Origin: Streptomyces roseofulvus
GTDB taxonomy: Bacteria; Actinomycetota; Actinomycetes; Streptomycetales; Streptomycetaceae
DNA length: 64,000 bases
Reading direction: 5' to 3'
Assembly (NCBI RefSeq): GCF_039534915.1
Contig: NZ_BAAAWE010000001.1
Coordinates: 1,860,001-1,924,000, forward strand
The position numbers and the translations under genes are program-made. Of the stretch, positions 59,405 through 64,000 are shown in pieces. Every line of letters starts with the position of its first letter. The stretch's first letter is position 1. Under the pieces are notes generated by a model. That model made no database searches. It worked only from the letters and a program-made list of their open reading frames with translations, and was not told the origin of the DNA.

Positions 59405-59533
59405 GCCGTCCCGCTGCGTTTCCCCAGGTCGTCGCACCTGTCCTCCGGCGTCCCCGCTGACGCCGTCCCCCCGCGCCTTCACGCACCCCTCCCCTCGCCC
59501 CGCCCTGTCCCCCTCCCGCCCGAGGCCGACGCC

Positions 59534-60025
59534 ATGTCCTTCCCGCCCGGCCGGGTGTCCGCGCTCTCGCTGCGCGCGACGACGCCCGACGATCCCCTGG
59601 CGCGCCCGCTCCTCGACGAGCTGGCGCACGAGTACCTCACCCGCTACGGCGACTCCTCCGACCTGACGCGTTTCCCGGCCGCGGAGTTCGCCCCGCCGCA
59701 CGGCACGTTCCTGCTCCTCCTCGACGGGGACGCGGCCGTCGCCGGCGGCGCGTACCGCCGCCACGCCCCCGGCACCGCCGAGCTGAAGCGGATCTGGACC
59801 CACTCGGCGCACCGCCGGCGCGGTCTGGCCCGCCGGGTGCTCGCCGCGCTGGAGGCGGACGCCGCCGCCCGCGGCTACACCCGCGTGTACCTCACCACCG
59901 GTCCGCGCCAGCCGGAGGCCAGGGGCCTCTATCTGGCGACCGGTTACCGTCCGCTCTTCGACGTCACCGCCGATCCCGAGTCGATCGGTCCGCTGCCGTT
60001 CGAGAAACACCTGGAGCAGTCATGA
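59534..60025 (+). CDS. GNAT-family N-acetyltransferase (SnaA-like role)
   Basis: A 163-aa single-domain GNAT. The acetyl-CoA site is RIWTHSAHRRRGLARRVLAALEADAAARGYTRVYLTTG, followed by EARGLYLATGYRPLFDV. By position (leader peptide, then acetyltransferase, then solute-binding protein), it corresponds to B. subtilis SnaA/YtmI, which N-acetylates S-substituted cysteines before oxidative cleavage. The substrate is inferred. ATG 59534; the stop overlaps the next start (ATGA). Confidence 0.88.
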   Translation: MSFPPGRVSALSLRATTPDDPLARPLLDELAHEYLTRYGDSSDLTRFPAAEFAPPHGTFLLLLDGDAAVAGGAYRRHAPGTAELKRIWTHSAHRRRGLARRVLAALEADAAARGYTRVYLTTGPRQPEARGLYLATGYRPLFDVTADPESIGPLPFEKHLEQS

Positions 60026-60975
60026 GCAGTCCCCGCAGACGTACGAGCACCGCCGCCCTCGTCCTGACCGCCGCCACGGCGCTCGCGCTCACCGCCTGCT
60101 CCGGCGGCGGTCCCGCGGCGACCGACCCGGCCGGCGCGGCGCGGGACGCGCTGCCCACCCAGGACGTGGTGGCGGCGGTCGGCCGGAACGAGGCGGCGGC
60201 GCGGCTGCTGCCCGCGGAGGTGCGCGAGCGGGGCACGCTGACGCTCGCCGCCTCGGTCGGCACCCCGCCCAGCTCGGCGTACCTCCCCGACGGGAAGACC
60301 GTCGTCGGCCTGGACGCGGACTTCGCGGCGGCCGTCGCGCGGGCGCTCGGTCTGGAACTGAAGCGTGAGGCGGCCGGGTTCGAGGTGATCCTGCCGGCGC
60401 TGGGCAGCGGGAAGTACGACGTCGGCACCGGCAACTTCGGGGTCACCGAGGAGCGCCGGAAGACGATCGACTTCGTGACCTACATCAACGACGGGCAGGG
60501 CTTCGCGGTCCGCGAGGACAGTCCGCTGAAGGCGGTCACCGATCTGACGCAGCTGTGCGGACTGAAGGTGGCGACGGGCGCCGGCACCACCTTCGAGCAG
60601 ACCCTGGAGAAGAACCGGGGGCGCTGCGCGGCGGCGGGCAAGGAGCCGTACGAGGTGAACGTCTTCAGCGAGAGCGGGGCGCCCTGGCTGGCGCTGCGGC
60701 AGGGCCGCAGCGACGTGGTGATGAGCACCATCAACGGCATCCGGTACGCGGTGGGCCGGCAGCCCGGCACCCGCTTCCTCAACGAGTACCGGCGCCTCGA
60801 CGTCGGCTTCGCGTTCCGGAAGGGGTCCGCGCTGGCGCCCGCCTTCCGGGCCGCGGTGAACGGCCTGAAGAAGGACGGCACCTACGACCGCATCCTGCGG
60901 AAGTGGGGCGTGACCGCGTCGGGCATCGCCGAGTCGCGGATCTCCCCGCCGGAGCTGCCCGCCCCGGCGAGGTGA
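60022..60975 (+). CDS. Amino-acid ABC transporter solute-binding lipoprotein (family 3)
   Basis: A 317-aa lipoprotein. The lipobox is ALALTACSGG near residue 25. The SBP_bac_3 domain has RGTLTLAASVGTPPSSAYLPDGKTVVGLDADFAAAVARALGLELK, YDVGTGNFGVTEERRKTIDFVTYINDGQGFAV and VMSTINGIRYAV. A Cys pair (QLCGLKVATG, GRCAAAG) is present. It is the second binding protein of the divergent system, translationally coupled to the acetyltransferase. It likely uses the permeases and ATPase of the minus-strand operon. Confidence 0.92.
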   Translation: MSSPRRRTSTAALVLTAATALALTACSGGGPAATDPAGAARDALPTQDVVAAVGRNEAAARLLPAEVRERGTLTLAASVGTPPSSAYLPDGKTVVGLDADFAAAVARALGLELKREAAGFEVILPALGSGKYDVGTGNFGVTEERRKTIDFVTYINDGQGFAVREDSPLKAVTDLTQLCGLKVATGAGTTFEQTLEKNRGRCAAAGKEPYEVNVFSESGAPWLALRQGRSDVVMSTINGIRYAVGRQPGTRFLNEYRRLDVGFAFRKGSALAPAFRAAVNGLKKDGTYDRILRKWGVTASGIAESRISPPELPAPAR

Positions 60976-60991
60976 CCCGCCCGGCCGCCCG

Positions 60992-62296
60992 TCAGCAGCT
61001 GCAGTCGCAGCCGCAGCCGTCGCAGCAGCCGCCGTCGCCGCAGCAGTTGGAGCAGCACTCGCAGCCGTCGCAGCAGCTGGAGCAGTCGCAGTCGCACTGC
61101 TGGCACAGGCCGTCCTTGCGCTCGCGGCTCCACGGGTCCTCGTAGCTGCCGCAGCACATCTGGCAGGTGCAGGCGAGGCCGACCCAGACCGCGCAGCCGG
61201 CGATCAGGCCGCGCCGGTCGCGGTGCGGCGGGCCGGGCGGGAAGCCGCCGCCCCCGCCGCCGCCCGGGCCGGGGTTCCAGGGCCCGCCCGGTCCGGCGGG
61301 TCCGCCGGGGCCGGGGGCGTACGGGTTGCCGGGGCCGGGGCCGTAAGGGCTGCCGGTCCCGGGGCCGTTCGGCGCGTAGGGGTTGCCGGGCACCGGGCCG
61401 TGGCCGTGCGCCGGGGCGCCGCCGCCGACGTGGGAGCAGGTCGTGGTGCCGAAGGCGCGGTCGACCGAGACCCGCAGTTCGTGCGCGAGGAGCTGGTGGA
61501 CGAGCTTCCGGTCGGTGAACTCGGCGTCGCGCAGCGCCAGCCGGATGCCGTGCAGGGCGTCGTCGGCGAGCCGGCGGGCCTCCTCGCGGGAGGTGCCGGT
61601 GGCGGTGAGCGGGTTCCAGGCGCCGGCCTCGGCGTCGGCGGCCTGGTCCTCGACGGCGTCGAGGAGATGGGCGAGGCGGCCGAAGAGCCGACCCGCCTCG
61701 GCGAGCGGTTCGGCGTTCCCCGGCCGGCCGGCGAGGAGCGCGGTGTGGGCGAAGGCGGCGGCGGTGGCGGTCTCGGTGGGTTCGGTGACGACGAGGAGCG
61801 GGGTGCCCGGGCCGGCGAGGGACTCGATGCCGGTCTGGCGGTCCACGGCGTCGACGAGGACGGCGGTGTCGAAGCCGACGGCGTGGCCCGCGCGGGCGCC
61901 GGCCCTGTCCCAGGAGCGGGCGACCCGGCGGGCCGCGGCGGCGACCGGCCGGCGGGCCAGCAGGCCGTCCCGGTCGGCGACATGGTCGCGGACCTTGGCC
62001 GAGGCGAGGACGAGCGAGACGGCGGCGGCGAGCCGGGCGCCCTCGCCGCGGGCGACCGGCGCGGTGCGCATCGCGCGCAGCGGGCAGGGGCCCGCGGTGC
62101 GCCGGCCGGCCTCGGTGACGCCGGTCTGAGCCTCCGTCAGAACCGAGACGATGAGCCCGTCGTAGTTGGTGACGACCCGGGCGAACTGGCCGTGGTCGGC
62201 GCGGAGGGCCAGGCACAGCCCGCAGAGGTGGGCCATCCACTGGGTCTTCAGGTGGTCGGTGAGCCGATGGGTGCAGGGTCTGACGATTCCGAACAT
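60992..62296 (-). CDS. DUF5685-family protein with Cys-rich C-terminal tail
   Basis: A 434-aa protein. The N-terminal domain (about 1-290) begins MFGIVRPCTHRL and WMAHLCGLCLALRADHGQFARVVTNYDG, with CPLRAMRT, the DUF5685 Cys pattern; these invariant Cys may bind metal. A Pro/Gly-rich repeat linker (PNGPGTGSPYGPGPGNPYAPG) follows, then a hydrophobic segment and a tail of about 60 residues with over 20 Cys (CQQCDCDCSSCCDGCECCSN). ATG 62296 is favoured by GGGGGA 5 nt upstream; ATG 62302 is alternative. Function unknown. Confidence 0.8.
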   Translation of the reverse strand: MFGIVRPCTHRLTDHLKTQWMAHLCGLCLALRADHGQFARVVTNYDGLIVSVLTEAQTGVTEAGRRTAGPCPLRAMRTAPVARGEGARLAAAVSLVLASAKVRDHVADRDGLLARRPVAAAARRVARSWDRAGARAGHAVGFDTAVLVDAVDRQTGIESLAGPGTPLLVVTEPTETATAAAFAHTALLAGRPGNAEPLAEAGRLFGRLAHLLDAVEDQAADAEAGAWNPLTATGTSREEARRLADDALHGIRLALRDAEFTDRKLVHQLLAHELRVSVDRAFGTTTCSHVGGGAPAHGHGPVPGNPYAPNGPGTGSPYGPGPGNPYAPGPGGPAGPGGPWNPGPGGGGGGGFPPGPPHRDRRGLIAGCAVWVGLACTCQMCCGSYEDPWSRERKDGLCQQCDCDCSSCCDGCECCSNCCGDGGCCDGCGCDCSC

Positions 62297-62302
62297 TTCC
62301 AT

Positions 62303-62701
62303 CCCCCGTGGTGCGGTGCGAGAGCGTGCCGGGCGCGGAGCGCGCGACGGGCCGCTCAGGGCACCCTCCGGGGGTCTCCCCGGCGGGCTCCCGGGGCGTG
62401 TGCCGGAGAACCGCCGGACGGCCTCGCGGCATCGTAGCGAGGGGTGGCGTTCACCCGTACGCGCCCGGCGTCACCCTTCCGGACCGACTTTCATATTTTC
62501 AGCAGCATGGCCCTCCGTCAGACCCCGCATACCCCAAGTTTCCTGACGAATCGCCAGAAAACGGGCCTCACGTTCTGCACCAGTACCGTCACGAATCCCC
62601 TGCGCGGCGCCTATCCACTTGGCGCGCGATCCGCATCATGGACGACGATAGGGAATGCGGAACCACAAGTGACCGCAGTGACCGCGTGAAAGGAGGCGTC
62701 C
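62303..62701. other. 399-bp intergenic region ahead of the sepF paralogue
   Basis: No supported gene. The sequence from about 62480 to 62680 is less GC-rich than its surroundings (including TTTCATATTTTCAGC near 62488), consistent with promoters for the divergent DUF5685 and sepF genes. The strong RBS AAAGGAGGCGTCC directly precedes the sepF ATG. No clear operator. Confidence 0.4.
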
Positions 62702-63136
62702 ATGGGATCGGTGCGCAAGGCGAGCGCCTGGCTGGGACTCGTCGAGGACAACGACGAGCGCTACTACGACGACGAGTACGCCGACGGTGCCGAGAGCGGC
62801 GACGCCTGGGTGACGGACCCCCGGGTCCGGGTCGCCTCGGACACCGCCGAGGACCGGGGCCGCCGGATCGCCACCGTCTCGCCCGACAGCTTCCGGGACG
62901 CCCGGGCCATCGGCGAGCTCTTCCGGGACGGTGTGCCGGTGATCGTGAACCTGACCGCCATGGAGCCGAACGACGCCAAGCGGGTCGTCGACTTCGCCGC
63001 CGGCCTCGCCTTCGGCCTGCGCGGCTCGATCGAGCGCGTGGCGACCCGGGTCTTCCTGCTCACCCCGGCCGACACCGAGATCGTCAGCGGCGAGTCCGGC
63101 CGCCGCCAGCAGGACGGTTTCTTCAACCAGAGCTGA
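62702..63136 (+). CDS. SepF paralogue, cell-division protein
   Basis: A 144-aa protein. The amphipathic N-terminal helix ([15 protein letters not shown]) suits membrane binding, a short acidic Asp/Tyr linker follows, and the SepF core (about 50-138) has [71 protein letters not shown]. SepF anchors FtsZ to the membrane. It is shorter than the main ftsZ-linked SepF of Streptomyces (about 210 aa) and is not in a division cluster, so it is a SepF2/3-like paralogue. Confidence 0.9.
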   Translation: MGSVRKASAWLGLVEDNDERYYDDEYADGAESGDAWVTDPRVRVASDTAEDRGRRIATVSPDSFRDARAIGELFRDGVPVIVNLTAMEPNDAKRVVDFAAGLAFGLRGSIERVATRVFLLTPADTEIVSGESGRRQQDGFFNQS

Positions 63137-63206
63137 CGCGCCCCGACCGCCCCGGCGCCGCACCGCGCCGCCCCCGGATCGCCCCGCGATCCCGACCGAC
63201 GCCACC

Positions 63207-63239
63207 CCGGCCCGGACCCGCCCCGCGGGTCCGGGCCGG
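63207..63239. terminator. Bidirectional terminator between sepF and the MFS gene
   Basis: Perfect 14-bp arms (CCGGCCCGGACCCG and its complement) around loop CCCCG, between convergent stop codons at 63136 and 63245. Confidence 0.8.
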
Positions 63240-63244
63240 TCGCG

Positions 63245-64000
63245 TCAGCGGGCCCGGCCGACCGCGCCGCTCATGGTCTCCGCGGGGCCGGAGCCCGGCA
63301 GCGGCCGGGGCTCGGCGGCCGTCCCCGTGTCGCCCGGCGAGGCCACCGGCTGGCCGGGCACCAGGGCCGGCCCGGCACACCCGTCCCGCTCCCCCGCCGG
63401 CCCGGCGCCCGCGGCCCTCGCGGCCTCCGCCCGCGCGGCCTCGGCCGCCGCCTCCTCCACCGCCGCCTCGACGTCCACCGGGCACTCCATCACCCGGGGC
63501 AGCCGGACGGCCATCACGGCACCGGCGAGGAGCAGGCCCGCGCTCACGAGGAGGGTGAGGTGCAGTCCGTCGACGAAGGCGTGGCGCGCGGCGGCGTGCA
63601 GGGCGTCGCCGGCCGCTCCGCCGAGCCGGTCGGCGACCTGGTACGCCTCGCCGAGCGAGTTCGCCGCGGCGGCGCTCGCCTCCGCCGGCACCCCGGGGAC
63701 GCCGGTGAGGCCGGGGGCGTACGCCGCGTTCATGACGCTGCCGAGCAGGGCGATGCCCATGCCCGCGCCGAGCTGGTAGGAGGTCTCGCCGATCGCCGCG
63801 GCCCCGCCGGCGCTGCGCGGCGGCGCCTCGCTGAGCATCGACTCGTAGGCCGAGAAGAGGGTCGTCTGGAGGCCGAAGCCGAGCAGGACGAAACCGGCGG
63901 TGAGCAGCAGCGGGCGGTCGTGCTGGCCCATGAGCGTGAGCAGCAGCACCGCTCCGGCGGTGAGCAGGAAGCCCCAGCCGACCATCCGCCGGGGTCCGAG
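63245..64000 (-). CDS. MFS transporter, DHA2 type, C-terminal part (truncated by the window)
   Basis: At least 251 residues of the C-terminal part of a drug/proton antiporter. Helices include GWGFLLTAGAVLLLTLMGQ, PLLLTAGFVLLGFGLQTTLFSAYESMLSEAPPRSAGGAAAIGETSYQLGAGMGIALLGSVMNAAYAPG (the conserved region of helices 11-12 of 14-TM exporters) and a final LHLTLLVSAGLLLAGAVMAVRLPRV. A cytoplasmic Ala/Glu-rich tail of about 85 residues ends the protein. The frame remains open past the window edge at 64000, so the start is outside. Confidence 0.88.
   Translation of the reverse strand, partial: LGPRRMVGWGFLLTAGAVLLLTLMGQHDRPLLLTAGFVLLGFGLQTTLFSAYESMLSEAPPRSAGGAAAIGETSYQLGAGMGIALLGSVMNAAYAPGLTGVPGVPAEASAAAANSLGEAYQVADRLGGAAGDALHAAARHAFVDGLHLTLLVSAGLLLAGAVMAVRLPRVMECPVDVEAAVEEAAAEAARAEAARAAGAGPAGERDGCAGPALVPGQPVASPGDTGTAAEPRPLPGSGPAETMSGAVGRAR

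Overview
The window is about 73% GC by eye and densely packed. It shows strong GC3 bias, many GTG/TTG starts, ATGA/GTGA stop-start overlaps, many TetR/GntR regulators and lipoprotein/sortase signals. This is typical of Streptomyces. The content (hmgA with a GntR gene, two secreted lipases, dnaE2 with an ImuB-like gene, a SepF paralogue) suggests a conserved arm-proximal stretch of the chromosome. There are 59 protein-coding genes including a 22-codon leader peptide; the last is cut by the window edge. No rRNA, tRNA, CRISPR or intact transposase gene was seen.

Layout: 1-4.5 kb holds an ArsR regulator, two small-molecule exporters with a TetR regulator, and a DsbA-fold protein. 4.5-7.1 kb is an alcohol/aldehyde dehydrogenase pair. 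7.3-8.7 kb is a class F sortase with a secreted partner. 8.8-12.6 kb is a CitMHS transporter and a molybdopterin oxidoreductase. 12.7-17.8 kb is a coupled operon of beta-helix, cupredoxin and polytopic membrane proteins plus a TetR gene. 18-20 kb is homogentisate dioxygenase with a GntR regulator. 20-25 kb holds a type ISP specificity-like protein, a TetR-controlled DrrAB-type exporter and a CoA-transferase. 25.2-34.4 kb is framed by two inverted, 96% identical 166-bp foldback elements. Between them lie a pseudokinase, a GDSL lipase, a glycosyltransferase/deacetylase operon, an AAA ATPase and small regulators. 34.4-38.7 kb is a TctCBA tricarboxylate transporter with an orphan response regulator. 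38.9-46.6 kb is a cell-wall-anchored LPMO, a lipase, the LexA-boxed dnaE2/imuB operon and a membrane protein. 46.7-50.3 kb is adhE with a perfect Rex box and a streptogrisin-like protease.

The most interesting block is 50.5-61.0 kb. A divergent pair of transcription units encodes two solute-binding lipoproteins, two permeases, one ATPase, two LLM flavin monooxygenases, a GNAT acetyltransferase, an FAD/NAD(P)-binding protein and a DUF1684 protein. The acetyltransferase arm is headed by a cysteine-type leader peptide ending in Cys-stop. The parts match the Bacillus subtilis ytmI-tcyJKLMN-ytmO-ytnJ S-substituted-cysteine salvage operon almost one for one. I propose an actinobacterial organosulfur salvage system controlled by cysteine supply.

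The window ends with a Cys-rich DUF5685 protein, a SepF paralogue and a truncated MFS exporter. Functions are inferred from motifs and context only; no database search was possible.
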